From Rhizobium metallidurans (GTDB lineage Bacteria; Pseudomonadota; Alphaproteobacteria; Rhizobiales; Rhizobiaceae): a DNA stretch of 64,000 nt. How positions within the stretch are numbered: the stretch's first letter is position 1; each line of letters starts with the position of its first letter. The notes below the pieces were generated by a model. It did not search any database. It was not told the DNA's origin and worked only from the letters and a program-made list of their open reading frames with translations. The DNA is taken from positions 1 to 64,000 of the forward strand of contig NZ_JACIDW010000002.1 in assembly GCF_014196505.1 (NCBI RefSeq), given 5' to 3'. This document shows positions 1-9,373 of the stretch, piece by piece. The translations under genes were made by a program, and so were the position numbers.

Positions 1-175
1 ACGGAATATGCTGTTGGATCTGATGAAAGACGCTATTCTCATGCCGCATGACATTGATCTCCAATGCGTGTCCAGAACGCCGCGAAACGTCTGAAACCGA
101 ATAGAATCAATGTCATGCAACCTGTCCAGAGATTTAAACCGGACAGTAGTGGCCACAACCCGGAAAGGAAAGCCA

Positions 176-847
176 ATGGAACGCATTGTCATCGACGTCG
201 TATCGGATGTCATCTGCCCCTGGTGCTATCTCGGCAAGGCCAGGCTGGAGCTGGCGATATCGGAGGTTCAGGACGAAGTCGGCGTCGACATCAACTGGCG
301 CCCCTATCGGCTCAATCCCGACTATCCGCCAGAGGGCGTCGACCAGAAGGCAGCGCTCGAAAAGAAGCTCGGCGGTGCTGAGCGTGTCGCCGAGGGACAC
401 AAGATGCTGACCGAGCTCGGTCGTGAAGTCGGAATCAATTTCAATTTCGACGCCATCAAGATCGGCCCGAACACGCTCGACGCCCACCGCCTCATTCATT
501 GGGCAATGATCGAGGATCGCGACAAGGCCGATCGCGTGGTCAATGGCCTGTTCAAGGCGAATTTCGAGGAAGGCCTGAATGTCGGCGATCACGCCGTGCT
601 GCTCGACATCGCCGAAAAGGCCGGCCTTGATCGCGCCGTGACCGCTTCCCTGCTCGCCTCGGATGCCGACAAGGTCCTCGTCGTCGAGGAAATCGAGTCG
701 GCGCAGAAGATGGGCGTCAACGGCGTGCCCTTCTTCATCTTCGACCAGCAATACGCCGTCAGCGGCGCCCAGACCCCTGATGTCATCGCCGGCGCGCTGC
801 GCGATATCGCCAAGGCCAAGGCCGAAGCCCGCGCCGGTATGAACTGA
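176..847 (+). CDS. DsbA family oxidoreductase (FrnE/2-hydroxychromene isomerase-like)
   Basis: A 223-residue thioredoxin-fold protein of the DsbA/FrnE family, predicted to be a cytoplasmic thiol-disulfide oxidoreductase. The active site CPWC is at residues 14-17, right after the first beta strand, and the cis-proline segment NGVPFF lies near residue 184. A helical insertion of about 100 residues separates the two halves, as in FrnE and HCCA isomerases. There is no signal peptide, which separates it from periplasmic DsbA. I chose the ATG at 176 because a purine-rich GGAAAGGA stretch precedes it and the protein then begins directly with the first strand; an in-frame start at 110 would only add an unrelated leader. 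The substrate is unknown. Family assignment is firm. Confidence 0.85.
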   Translation: MERIVIDVVSDVICPWCYLGKARLELAISEVQDEVGVDINWRPYRLNPDYPPEGVDQKAALEKKLGGAERVAEGHKMLTELGREVGINFNFDAIKIGPNTLDAHRLIHWAMIEDRDKADRVVNGLFKANFEEGLNVGDHAVLLDIAEKAGLDRAVTASLLASDADKVLVVEEIESAQKMGVNGVPFFIFDQQYAVSGAQTPDVIAGALRDIAKAKAEARAGMN

Positions 848-857
848 ATTCCGCTGC

Positions 858-996
858 TCCCTCATTCCTGTGCCCAAGCTTTGCTCGGGCGATGTCACAG
901 GAATCCAGCCGACGCGCGTCCGCGCGGCGAAAAGACTCTTACGGCCCAAGGACTTGGGCCTGCTGGATCCCGGCACAAGGCCGGGATGAGGAGCGT
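858..996. repeat. Multi-hairpin intergenic palindromic element
   Basis: This gap between two convergent genes is almost entirely inverted repeats: ATTCCTGTG (864-872) with CACAGGAAT (895-903), GGCCCAAG (943-950) with CTTGGGCC (953-960), and ATCCCGGC (967-974) with GCCGGGAT (980-987). The outer ends, CTCATTCCTG and CCGGGATGAG, are themselves roughly inverted. The layout resembles dispersed mosaic repeats common in Rhizobiaceae intergenic DNA. It may also act as a bidirectional terminator for the convergent flanking genes. Whether it recurs elsewhere in this genome cannot be seen from the window. Confidence 0.6.
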
Positions 997-1007
997 GGTG
1001 ATCCGTC

Positions 1008-4000
1008 CTACTTCGCCAGCTCCGCCAGCTGCGTCATGATCACGGCCGCTCCCTGCAACCGCTTTTCCGGCGTCGGCAGGTCGCGGGTCAGGAACACGCT
1101 GTGGTCGGGGCGGATCTTCGCCATAGAGCCCTGCTTGGCGATATAGCCCACCAGATTGCCGGGGTTCGGGAATTCCCTGTTGCGGAACTGGATGACCACG
1201 CCCTTCGGCCCGGCATCCACCTTCTCGACATTGGCGATACGGCAGAGCGACTTGACGTAGACGATCTTCAACAGATGCTGGACCTCGATCGGCATCGGCC
1301 CGAAGCGGTCGATCATCTCGGCGCCGAAGGCATCGATCTCCTTGAGCTCGGTGATCTCGCCGAGGCGGCGGTAGAGCGCCATGCGCAGATGCAGGTCCGG
1401 CACGTAGCCGTCGGGGATCATCACCGACGTGCCCACCGAGATCTGCGGCGACCAGCCCGTATCCTGGATCTCATCGACACCCTTCACCTCCGCCACCGCC
1501 TCTTCCAGCATCTGCTGGTAGAGCTCGAAGCCGACCTCCTTGATATGGCCGGACTGCTCCTCGCCGAGCAGGTTGCCGGCACCGCGAATGTCGAGGTCGT
1601 GGCTGGCGAGCTGGAAGCCGGCGCCGAGGGTATCGAGCGATTGCAGCACCTTCAGGCGGCGCTCGGCCGTCGCCGTCAGCACCTTGTTGACGGGCAGCGT
1701 GAACAGCGCGAAGGCGCGCACCTTGGAGCGACCAACGCGGCCGCGCAGCTGGTAGAGCTGCGCCAGGCCGAACATGTCGGCGCGGTGCACGATCAACGTA
1801 TTGGCCGTCGGCACGTCCAGGCCCGATTCGACGATCGTCGTCGACAACAGCACGTCGTAACGCCCCTCGTAGAAGGCGTTCATGATGTCCTCGAGCTCGC
1901 CCGGCGGCATCTGGCCATGCGCGATCGCAACCTTCAGTTCCGGCAGATCGGACTGCAGGAAGGCGTGAACCTCCTCGAGATCAGCCAGCCGCGGGCAGAC
2001 ATAAAAGCTCTGGCCGCCGCGATAATGCTCGCGCATCAGCGTCTCGCGGATCACCAGCGAATCGAACGGCGAGATGAAGGTGCGTACCGCCATACGGTCG
2101 ACCGGCGGCGTGGTGATCAGCGACAGTTCGCGCACACCCGTCATCGCCAGCTGCAGCGTGCGCGGGATCGGCGTCGCCGACAGCGTGAGAACGTGAACGT
2201 CGCTCTTCAGCTCCTTCAGCCGCTCCTTGTGCTTGACGCCGAAATGCTGCTCCTCATCGATGATCAGCAGGCCGAGATTGGCAAACTTGATACCGGAGCC
2301 GAGCAGCGCATGCGTGCCGACGACGATATCGGTCTTGCCCTCGGCCACTTCCTTCTTGGTCAGCGCCAGCTCCTTCGAGCCGACGAGGCGTGAGGCCTGC
2401 GCCACGCGCACCGGCAGCCCCCGGAACCGCTCGGCGAAAGTCTTGAAATGCTGGCGCGACAACAGCGTCGTCGGCACCACGACCGCGACCTGTATGCCGT
2501 TCATCGCAGCCACGAAGGCCGCGCGCAATGCCACCTCGGTCTTGCCGAAGCCGACGTCGCCACAGACCAGGCGATCCATCGGCCGTCCGGCGCCGAGATC
2601 CGAGCGCACCGCCTCGATGGCGTTGTCCTGATCTTCCGTCTCGTCATAGGGGAAGCGCGCGGCGAACTCGTCGTAGAGCCCCTCAGGCGTCGTCAGAACA
2701 GGCGCATGCCGCGTCAGCCGCTCGGCGGCGATGCGGATCAGGCCGTCCGCCATGTCGAGCAGACGCTTCTTGAGCTTGGCCTTGCGCATCTGCCATGCGC
2801 CGCCGCCGAGCTTGTCGAGCTGTGCCTCCGTCCCCTCGCCGCCATAGCGCGACAGGAGATCGATGTTTTCGACGGGAAGGAACAGCTTCGCCTCGTCGGC
2901 ATATTGCAGCTCCAGGCACGCATGCTGCGCGCCGGCCGCCTGAATGGTGCTGAGACCGATGAAGCGGCCAATGCCGTGCTCGGCGTGGACCACGACGGAC
3001 CCCTCGTCGAGGCCCGCGACCTCGGAGATGAAGTCGGCCGCCCGCTTGCGGCGCTTCGAGCGGCGCACCATGCGGTCGCCGAGAATATCCTGCTCGCCGA
3101 TGACGACGAGATTGCCGACCTCGAAGCCCGTCTCCAGGCTGTAGACGCCGGCCGCCGCCTCACCCTGCTCGAGCTTGTCGATCTCCTTGAGCGCCGCAAT
3201 CGGCTTGACCCGCGCCAGCGCGTGCTCGGCGAGAACCTGCAGCAAGCGCTCCAGCGATCCCTCCGTCCAGGCGGTGATCAAGACCTTGGCGCCGCTCGCC
3301 CGCTTGTCGGCGATATGCTTGACGACGACGTCGAACACGTTGACGCGCTCGGCATTACCTCCGCCCTCGGCACTCGGCCGCGCCCAGCGTTCGCCCTGCC
3401 GGGCATCAAGATTGATGACGCGGCGCGCCTCGCCCTCATGCTCGTTGAACGGCGTGATCCGCATCGCATCGAAGGCGTCGAGCGTTGCCGCAAACGTCTT
3501 GCCGTCGAGATAGAGCTGGCCTGGCACCACGGGCTTATAGGGCGTGCCCTGCGACATGCCCTTCACCGGCTTTCCCGAATTCAGACGCGCGTCGTAATAG
3601 TCGAAGACCAGCTTCGAGCGCTCCTCGGCGGCTTCCCGCACCGTGTGGTCGGTAACCAAACGGAAGCCCTTGAGATAGTCGAACACCGTCTCCAGCTGGT
3701 CGTAGAACAGCGGCAGCCAGTGCTCCATCCCAGGATAGCGCCGTCCTTCCGAGATCGCCAGATAGAGCGCGTCGTCGCGGGTGGCGGCACCGAAGGTCGA
3801 GAGATAATTCTTGCGGAAGCGGCTGATCGTATCTGGTGTCAGCGTCACTTCGCTCATCGGATTGAGGTCGAGCGAGCGTACCTGCCCCGTCGTGCGCTGG
3901 CTGGCCGGATCGAAGCTGCGGATGCTCTCCAGCGTATCGCCGAAGAAATCGAGCCGCACCGGCTCTTCCGAGCCCGGCACGAAGACATCGAGAATGCCGC

Positions 4001-4511
4001 CGCGCACCGCGTATTCGCCGACTTCGCGCACCGTGGCGACGCGGTCGAAGCCGTTGCGCTCCAGCCGCCCGGCGATATCGTCCATCCGCACCTGATTGCC
4101 TGGTCGCGCCGAAAACGTCAGGCTCTCGATCACATCCTGCGGCGCCACCTTCTGCAGCATGGCGTTGACAGTCACCAGCACGATCGCCGCATGCGGCTTC
4201 TTGCGGTGCGCGATCAGCCCGCCGAGTGCGGCGAGCCGCCGTGCGGAGGTGTCCGCGCTCGGTGACACGCGGTCGTAGGGCAGACAGTCCCAGGCAGGCA
4301 GCGTCAGAACCGGAATGTCGGGCGCGACGAAACCGAGCATCTGCTCCAGATCGGCCATGCGTTGCCCGTCCGAGAGCACGTAGGCAACCGGCGCACCGGC
4401 GCGGGCAAGCTCCGCCAGCAGCATCGGCTCCAGTCCGGCGGGCACATTGCCTATCGTCAGCGGCACGTTCAGCGCCGTCAGCTTCTTCGCATCAAAACCG
4501 GGGATCATCAT
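1008..4511 (-). CDS. mfd: Transcription-repair coupling factor Mfd
   Basis: Mfd, 1167 residues, full length for the family. It removes RNA polymerase stalled at DNA lesions and recruits UvrA, using a RecG-like ATP-driven translocase. In order: UvrB-like N-terminal region, the RNA-polymerase-interacting CarD-like domain near residues 500-560 (motif HAEHGIGRF), Walker A GDVGFGKTEVA near 655, the Walker B box DEEQHFGV near 755, the helicase C-terminal domain with QLRGRVGR, and the UvrA-binding-like D7 domain at the end. Its ATG overlaps the TGA of sdhE by four bases (ATGA), so the two genes are probably translationally coupled. Recombination gene recG is divergent about 0.4 kb away. Nothing is truncated. 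Confidence 0.97.
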   Translation of the reverse strand: MMIPGFDAKKLTALNVPLTIGNVPAGLEPMLLAELARAGAPVAYVLSDGQRMADLEQMLGFVAPDIPVLTLPAWDCLPYDRVSPSADTSARRLAALGGLIAHRKKPHAAIVLVTVNAMLQKVAPQDVIESLTFSARPGNQVRMDDIAGRLERNGFDRVATVREVGEYAVRGGILDVFVPGSEEPVRLDFFGDTLESIRSFDPASQRTTGQVRSLDLNPMSEVTLTPDTISRFRKNYLSTFGAATRDDALYLAISEGRRYPGMEHWLPLFYDQLETVFDYLKGFRLVTDHTVREAAEERSKLVFDYYDARLNSGKPVKGMSQGTPYKPVVPGQLYLDGKTFAATLDAFDAMRITPFNEHEGEARRVINLDARQGERWARPSAEGGGNAERVNVFDVVVKHIADKRASGAKVLITAWTEGSLERLLQVLAEHALARVKPIAALKEIDKLEQGEAAAGVYSLETGFEVGNLVVIGEQDILGDRMVRRSKRRKRAADFISEVAGLDEGSVVVHAEHGIGRFIGLSTIQAAGAQHACLELQYADEAKLFLPVENIDLLSRYGGEGTEAQLDKLGGGAWQMRKAKLKKRLLDMADGLIRIAAERLTRHAPVLTTPEGLYDEFAARFPYDETEDQDNAIEAVRSDLGAGRPMDRLVCGDVGFGKTEVALRAAFVAAMNGIQVAVVVPTTLLSRQHFKTFAERFRGLPVRVAQASRLVGSKELALTKKEVAEGKTDIVVGTHALLGSGIKFANLGLLIIDEEQHFGVKHKERLKELKSDVHVLTLSATPIPRTLQLAMTGVRELSLITTPPVDRMAVRTFISPFDSLVIRETLMREHYRGGQSFYVCPRLADLEEVHAFLQSDLPELKVAIAHGQMPPGELEDIMNAFYEGRYDVLLSTTIVESGLDVPTANTLIVHRADMFGLAQLYQLRGRVGRSKVRAFALFTLPVNKVLTATAERRLKVLQSLDTLGAGFQLASHDLDIRGAGNLLGEEQSGHIKEVGFELYQQMLEEAVAEVKGVDEIQDTGWSPQISVGTSVMIPDGYVPDLHLRMALYRRLGEITELKEIDAFGAEMIDRFGPMPIEVQHLLKIVYVKSLCRIANVEKVDAGPKGVVIQFRNREFPNPGNLVGYIAKQGSMAKIRPDHSVFLTRDLPTPEKRLQGAAVIMTQLAELAK

Positions 4512-4822
4512 CCATTCCTGGGCAGGCTGTCGGCGGGGTACTCGAAATCGGGCTTATAGGCGCACAGGCGCGTAAACATCGGCGTCTGGAAACGCTCAGG
4601 CGTCGGCCAGGTTCCCATGATCCAGCGCACCAGATCATTGTCCTCTTCCGCCATGATCGTCTCGAACTCGTCGAGCTCCGCATCCGAGAGGCCGGCGATC
4701 TCGCGCTCGGCGAACTGTCCGAACACCAGATCCATCTCGCGGATGCCGCGATGCCAGCAGCGGAACAGTATCCGGCGGCGGCGGGGATCGAGATCGGCGC
4801 TCGAGAGTGTGACACCTGTCAT
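4508..4822 (-). CDS. sdhE: FAD assembly factor SdhE
   Basis: A 104-residue member of the SdhE/Sdh5 (DUF339) family, which promotes covalent attachment of FAD to the succinate dehydrogenase flavoprotein in the cytoplasm. The signature is a basic stretch RRRRILFRCWHRG followed by REMD, which holds the RGxxE motif, then an acidic helix and the WI-G-W segment. The ATG at 4822 is chosen because the family begins just before this helix; the open frame continues upstream into recG without family similarity. The stop overlaps the mfd start by four bases. Pairing with mfd is a shared alphaproteobacterial arrangement and does not by itself imply a repair role. Confidence 0.9.
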   Translation of the reverse strand: MTGVTLSSADLDPRRRRILFRCWHRGIREMDLVFGQFAEREIAGLSDAELDEFETIMAEEDNDLVRWIMGTWPTPERFQTPMFTRLCAYKPDFEYPADSLPRNG

Positions 4823-4913
4823 GGCATAGCTTCCTGTTGATGCGCCTCTATAGACCCTCGAAAGCGGCTTGTCAGCCTTGCCAAGCACGCATTGTTCGTC
4901 GCATTTTGCCGGC

Positions 4914-7031
4914 ATGCGCCCCGCCATTCTCGATCCGCTGTTCTCCTCCGTCTCCGGCCTGCCCGGCGTCGGCCCGAAGATCGCCGAACTGCTCGCCAAG
5001 CTCTTCGGCCGCGAGACGCCGGAGGATTGCCGCGTCGTCGATCTGCTCTTCCACGCGCCGCACTCGCTGATCGACCGGCGCAACCAGCCGGGCATCGCGC
5101 GCGCGCCGCAGGGAGCCATCGTGACCATCACCGGCCGCGTCGACCGCCACCAGCCACCGCCGAACAAGAAGAGCAACGTCCCCTACCGCGTCTTCCTGCA
5201 TGACGAGACCGGCGAGCTGACGCTCGTCTTCTTCCGCGGCCAGTCGACATGGCTGGAGAAGCAGCTCCCGCTCGACGAAGAGGTGACCGTCAGCGGCAAG
5301 ATCGACTGGTTCAACGGCCGCGCCTCGATGGTCCACCCGGATTACATCGTCAAAGCCAGCGAAGCGGAAAACCTGCCGCTGGTGGAGCCGATCTATCCAC
5401 TGACGGCGGGTCTCTCGCCGAAGACGCTGCGCAAGATCATCGAAGCCGCGCTGCCGAAGACGCCGGATTTCCCCGAATGGATCGATCAGGCGCTGGCCGA
5501 GAAGCAGGGTCTGCCTTCGACCGCCGACGCCTTCCACGGCCTGCACGAGCCGCGTGACCCCGCCGACATCGACCCGCAGGCACCTGCCCGCCGCCGCCTT
5601 GCCTATGACGAGTTCCTGGCCGGCCAGCTGTCTCTGGCGCTGGTGCGCCAGCGATTGCGCAAGGTCGCCGGCCAGCCGGTGCATGCGACCGGCCATCTCA
5701 GCCGCCAGATCCTCGAAGCCCTGCCGTTTTCGCCCACCGGCAGCCAGACCGAGGCGATCGCACAGATCATGAAGGACATGGCCGGCGACGACCGCATGCT
5801 GCGGCTGCTGCAGGGCGATGTCGGCTCCGGCAAGACGCTGGTGGCGCTGATGGCGATGGCCGCCGTCATCGAGAGCGGTGGCCAGGCCGTCTTGATGGCG
5901 CCGACCGAAATCCTCGCCCGCCAGCATCACGCGACCATCGCCAAATACACGGCCGCCGCCGGCATCCGCATCGAGGCGCTGACCGGCCGCACCAAGGGCA
6001 AGGAACGCGACGAAATCCTCGAGCGCATCGCCTCGGGCGAGGCCCAGATCGTCATCGGCACCCATGCGCTGTTTCAGGATACCGTCAACTACAAGAACCT
6101 GATGCTGGCTGTCGTCGACGAGCAGCACCGCTTCGGTGTTCACCAGCGCCTGCGCCTGACCGCCAAGGGCATCACGCCCCATATGCTGGTCATGACCGCC
6201 ACGCCGATCCCGCGCACGCTGGTGCTCGCCGCCTTCGGCGACATGGACGTTTCCAAGCTCACCGAGAAACCCGCCGGCCGCAAGCCGATCCAGACGATCA
6301 CCATCCCCACCGAACGCATCGGCGATATCGTCGGCCGCCTGAAGGCGGCGCTCGCCGACGGCAAGAAGGCCTATTGGATCTGCCCGCTGGTCGAGGAGAC
6401 GGAGGAAAGCGACCTGATGTCGGTCGAGGAGCGCCACGCCACGCTGGTCTCGGCGCTCGGGCGCGCGATCGGAAGCCAGGTCGGCCTGATCCACGGCCGC
6501 ATGAGCGGCTCGGAGAAGGATGCCATCATGATGGCCTTCAAATCGGGCGAGATCCGCCTCCTCGTGGCGACCACCGTGGTCGAGGTCGGCGTCGACGTGC
6601 CGGATGCGACGATCATGGTCATCGAGCATGCCGAGCGTTTCGGTCTGGCACAGCTGCACCAGCTGCGCGGCCGCGTCGGGCGCGGCGACGAGGCATCGAC
6701 CTGCATCCTGCTCTATCGTGGTCCGCTCGGTGAAACCGGCCACGCGCGTCTCACGATCATGCGCGATACGGAAGACGGCTTCAGGATCGCCGAAGAGGAT
6801 CTGAAGCTGCGCGGCGAAGGCGAACTGTTGGGAACGCGGCAGTCGGGAACCCCTGGCTTCAGGATTGCAAGCCTAGAGGCACACGCCGATTTGCTGGAGA
6901 TCGCCCGCAAGGATGCGGCCTATCTGATCGAGCGTGATCCGGAGCTGACGTCCGAAAGGGGCAATGCGGTACGCACCCTGCTCTATCTCTTCCGCCGCGA
7001 CGAAGCGATCCGCTTCCTCCACGCCGGCTGA
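4914..7031 (+). CDS. recG: ATP-dependent DNA helicase RecG
   Basis: RecG, 705 residues, remodels stalled replication forks and branch-migrates Holliday junctions. The N-terminal wedge/OB-fold domain spans roughly residues 1-230, Walker A GDVGSGKT is near 302-309, the Walker B-type box DEQHRFGV is near 402, then ATPIPRTL (motif III region) and QLRGRVGRG (motif VI). The C-terminal TRG-like segment GTRQSGTPGFRIA is present. I used the ATG at 4914, giving MRPAILDPLF with the helix-hairpin region GLPGVGPK directly after, as in other rhizobial RecG proteins; an in-frame start at 4869 adds 15 residues of no recognisable content. Only 91 bp separate it from divergent sdhE, which must hold both promoters. 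Confidence 0.97.
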   Translation: MRPAILDPLFSSVSGLPGVGPKIAELLAKLFGRETPEDCRVVDLLFHAPHSLIDRRNQPGIARAPQGAIVTITGRVDRHQPPPNKKSNVPYRVFLHDETGELTLVFFRGQSTWLEKQLPLDEEVTVSGKIDWFNGRASMVHPDYIVKASEAENLPLVEPIYPLTAGLSPKTLRKIIEAALPKTPDFPEWIDQALAEKQGLPSTADAFHGLHEPRDPADIDPQAPARRRLAYDEFLAGQLSLALVRQRLRKVAGQPVHATGHLSRQILEALPFSPTGSQTEAIAQIMKDMAGDDRMLRLLQGDVGSGKTLVALMAMAAVIESGGQAVLMAPTEILARQHHATIAKYTAAAGIRIEALTGRTKGKERDEILERIASGEAQIVIGTHALFQDTVNYKNLMLAVVDEQHRFGVHQRLRLTAKGITPHMLVMTATPIPRTLVLAAFGDMDVSKLTEKPAGRKPIQTITIPTERIGDIVGRLKAALADGKKAYWICPLVEETEESDLMSVEERHATLVSALGRAIGSQVGLIHGRMSGSEKDAIMMAFKSGEIRLLVATTVVEVGVDVPDATIMVIEHAERFGLAQLHQLRGRVGRGDEASTCILLYRGPLGETGHARLTIMRDTEDGFRIAEEDLKLRGEGELLGTRQSGTPGFRIASLEAHADLLEIARKDAAYLIERDPELTSERGNAVRTLLYLFRRDEAIRFLHAG

Positions 7032-7055
7032 CCGCCGATATCACTGGATAAGAAA

Positions 7056-7085
7056 ACGCCGCGCGACCGGTTGGCCGCGCGGCGT
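7056..7085. terminator. Bidirectional hairpin between recG and the L,D-transpeptidase
   Basis: ACGCCGCGCG (7056-7065) pairs perfectly with CGCGCGGCGT (7076-7085) around a ten-base loop. Four A residues precede it, so on the minus strand the stem is followed by TTTT, giving a good rho-independent terminator for the leftward gene that stops at 7092. It also lies 25 bp past the recG stop. Confidence 0.8.
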
Positions 7086-7091
7086 CGAACA

Positions 7092-8969
7092 TCAGATCTG
7101 TGCGCCGCGTGCCTTGGTCGTGGCGTCGAACGCCTTGCGCACGTAGCTATCGCGGTCGTAGACGTCGTTGAAGTATTGGACGACGCCGTTCTTGTCCGGC
7201 CATGCCGTGAAGTAGGCGATGTAGATCGGGAACTTCTGCGGCACCTGCACGGCGTGGTTCTTGCCGGTGGCGATCTCCTCGTTCACCTTGTCGACCGTGG
7301 TGCTCAGGACGGCCGCCGCCATGACGCGCGGTTCCTCGAGACGGACGCAGCCGTGGCTGAGCGCGCGCATGTCACGCTTGAAGAAGGTCCTCTCCGGCGT
7401 GTCGTGCATGTAGATGGCATGCTTGTTCGGGAACAGGATCTTCAGCTTGCCCAACGCGTTGTCACCGCTCGGTGGCTGGCGCACCGCGACATTCGCGGTC
7501 GAACCGTACCAGTCGACGCTCGCGGACGGCACGGCCTTGCCGCCGACAGCGACTTCATAGCCCATGCGGTCGAGATAGCCCGGGTCGGCGCGCAGCTTCG
7601 GCAGCATCTCGTTGATGATGATCGACTGCGGCACGCCCCAGAACGGGTTGTACTCGACGGTCTGAACCTGGTCCTGGAAGAAGAAGGTCTGGTTGGTGGT
7701 CTTGCCGATCACCGTGCGCATCGACAACTCTTGCTTGTTGTCGTTGTAGTAATAGACCATGTAGGCGGGCTGGTTGATGAAGACGTAGCGTGGGCCGAGA
7801 TCGGCCGGCAGCCAGCGGGCCTGCTCCATGGCCACGATCAGCTTCTCGATCTTCGAACCATTGCTGTCGCCGCCAGTCATGACACGCACCGTCGCCTGAC
7901 CGATGATACCATCGGGCTTCAGGCCGCGTTCCTTCTGGAACGCTTCGACGAGCGAGACGATCTCGGGCGAGTAGTCGGTACCGCCGGCATAAGCCGAAAG
8001 CGTCGCGGCATTTTCGCTCTTCAGCGCGGCCGAGCCGTACTTGCCGATCGCCTTGACGATGTTGGGGATTTCCGAAGACGTTTCGCCGGGACGCAGCGCG
8101 CCGCTGATCGCGATGGTGATCGGCTGCTCTCCGCCGCCCTCGCCCTTCAGCTTCGCAAGCTCGGCCTTCAGCGCCGAAAACTGCGGACCATTCGGCGTAC
8201 GGCTCGACAGATAGGCGCCGACGTCAGGGCTCATTCGCGCCAGCTTCAGAACCGGATCGAGATTGACCGTCTTGCGGACGAAATCGTGATAGCCGGAAAG
8301 TTTGTTCGGGTCGACGCGGCCACGAACCGTGTCCTGCACATAGGCAAGAACCTTGGCCGACAGCTGCAACTCGAACTGCGTCAGGGCGCGGTCGCGCATC
8401 GCGGGATCGGGACTGGACGGATCGACGGCGGGAACCTCGACGGCGTAGTCGGCCGGGTCGAGACCGACGGAACCGGCATTGGCGAGGAAGGCCATCGCCG
8501 ACTTGGCGCGATCGTTGATCTCGGTGCCGGTCAGCCAGACCATCTCGTTCTTGCTGTCGCCGTAGTAACTCTCGAGCGCCTTGGCGACGTCGACGGGCGC
8601 GCGCACCTTCGCATCGATCAGATAACGACGCTGCACCGATGGCGTGGCATCGCCCGGCGTACCGACGGCGGCGACAACGGCGCCCGTCACGACGGGATCG
8701 GTGAACTTGCCGGTATCGACAAGCCGCATCGGGTCCACCTTGTAGGTGTAATACTGCGGCGAAGACACCTTCGGCAGCGGCGCGCTGGTATTGACCTGCG
8801 GCGGCGGCGCCACTTCGGGAGCCGGATTGACGATCGTGCTCTGGGTACGGGCACGATCGCCTCGGATCATGTCCATAAGCGTATAGGCATGCGCGGGTGC
8901 AACACCCATCGCGGCCACGCCGCAAGAAAGTGCCAGTGCGGAAACCGCACCTTTCAAGAAGAATGTCAT
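7092..8969 (-). CDS. L,D-transpeptidase family protein (YkuD domain, YcbB-like)
   Basis: A 625-residue exported enzyme predicted to form 3-3 cross-links in peptidoglycan or attach proteins to it. A Sec signal peptide (ending APAHA near residue 28) starts the protein. A large N-terminal scaffold follows, then a peptidoglycan-binding helix bundle near 330-360 (AFQKERGLKPDGIIG), and the YkuD catalytic domain, whose active-site motif SHGCVRLEEP is near 537-546 with the upstream histidine in HDTPERTF. The domain order matches YcbB/LdtD-type enzymes, common in Rhizobiales, which rely heavily on L,D-transpeptidation for polar growth. A strong terminator follows the stop. Paralog identity cannot be fixed from the sequence alone. 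Confidence 0.92.
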   Translation of the reverse strand: MTFFLKGAVSALALSCGVAAMGVAPAHAYTLMDMIRGDRARTQSTIVNPAPEVAPPPQVNTSAPLPKVSSPQYYTYKVDPMRLVDTGKFTDPVVTGAVVAAVGTPGDATPSVQRRYLIDAKVRAPVDVAKALESYYGDSKNEMVWLTGTEINDRAKSAMAFLANAGSVGLDPADYAVEVPAVDPSSPDPAMRDRALTQFELQLSAKVLAYVQDTVRGRVDPNKLSGYHDFVRKTVNLDPVLKLARMSPDVGAYLSSRTPNGPQFSALKAELAKLKGEGGGEQPITIAISGALRPGETSSEIPNIVKAIGKYGSAALKSENAATLSAYAGGTDYSPEIVSLVEAFQKERGLKPDGIIGQATVRVMTGGDSNGSKIEKLIVAMEQARWLPADLGPRYVFINQPAYMVYYYNDNKQELSMRTVIGKTTNQTFFFQDQVQTVEYNPFWGVPQSIIINEMLPKLRADPGYLDRMGYEVAVGGKAVPSASVDWYGSTANVAVRQPPSGDNALGKLKILFPNKHAIYMHDTPERTFFKRDMRALSHGCVRLEEPRVMAAAVLSTTVDKVNEEIATGKNHAVQVPQKFPIYIAYFTAWPDKNGVVQYFNDVYDRDSYVRKAFDATTKARGAQI

Positions 8970-9373
8970 GCTTTTTCCAGTCCCAGTCTCATGCTGTCTT
9001 CGGTGATGGGCTTCGCCCAGCTCAAAACTCTTTTACTCACCCGTCGCCGCCAGGTGACATGGCAGAAACGGGACGCCACCGCCAGCCTCGAGGAACTCGC
9101 TCTTACGTGACGCAGCAAACCCGCCGCCTCGTCACAGTTCACACAAAATTATGAAATTATTGGTTAATTTTTTACCTTATTTTCACCTGCCCACACAGTC
9201 CCCCAAAAGGTGTTGTTCGATAAAAAATAAGACGTGGCCAAAAAACCACGCACGATACGGTCAGTAATATGACTATGCGGCTCATATTTTTGATCCCCGC
9301 TGTTTTCTTGGGCTGGTTTGCGACCTATAAGACGGCATCTTTGCAGCCGCTCACGCGAAAGAAAGGCATGGCC
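8970..9373. other. Intergenic region between divergent ldt and fumC
   Basis: About 400 bp with no convincing gene. It is notably AT-rich at 9145-9185 and contains a small hairpin CGTGG/CCACG around an A-rich loop near 9232-9250. It must hold the promoters of both divergent genes, but I could not assign clear -35/-10 pairs. An open frame from 9269 that reads into fumC would put a hydrophobic leader on a cytoplasmic enzyme, so I treat it as untranslated leader. Confidence 0.5.

Noticed and set aside
1101..2393. Long open frame (430 codons) on the plus strand antisense to mfd
   Set aside because: High-GC shadow of mfd; the translated product is Arg/His/Leu-rich without any family motif.
7071..9110. 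Open frame of 679 codons antisense to the L,D-transpeptidase gene
   Set aside because: Its product is Val/Asp/Arg-rich without motifs, while the opposite frame has a signal peptide and a clear YkuD active site.
9269..9373. Hydrophobic N-terminal extension of fumC
   Set aside because: It would add a membrane-like leader to a cytoplasmic enzyme and has a worse ribosome site than the ATG at 9374.
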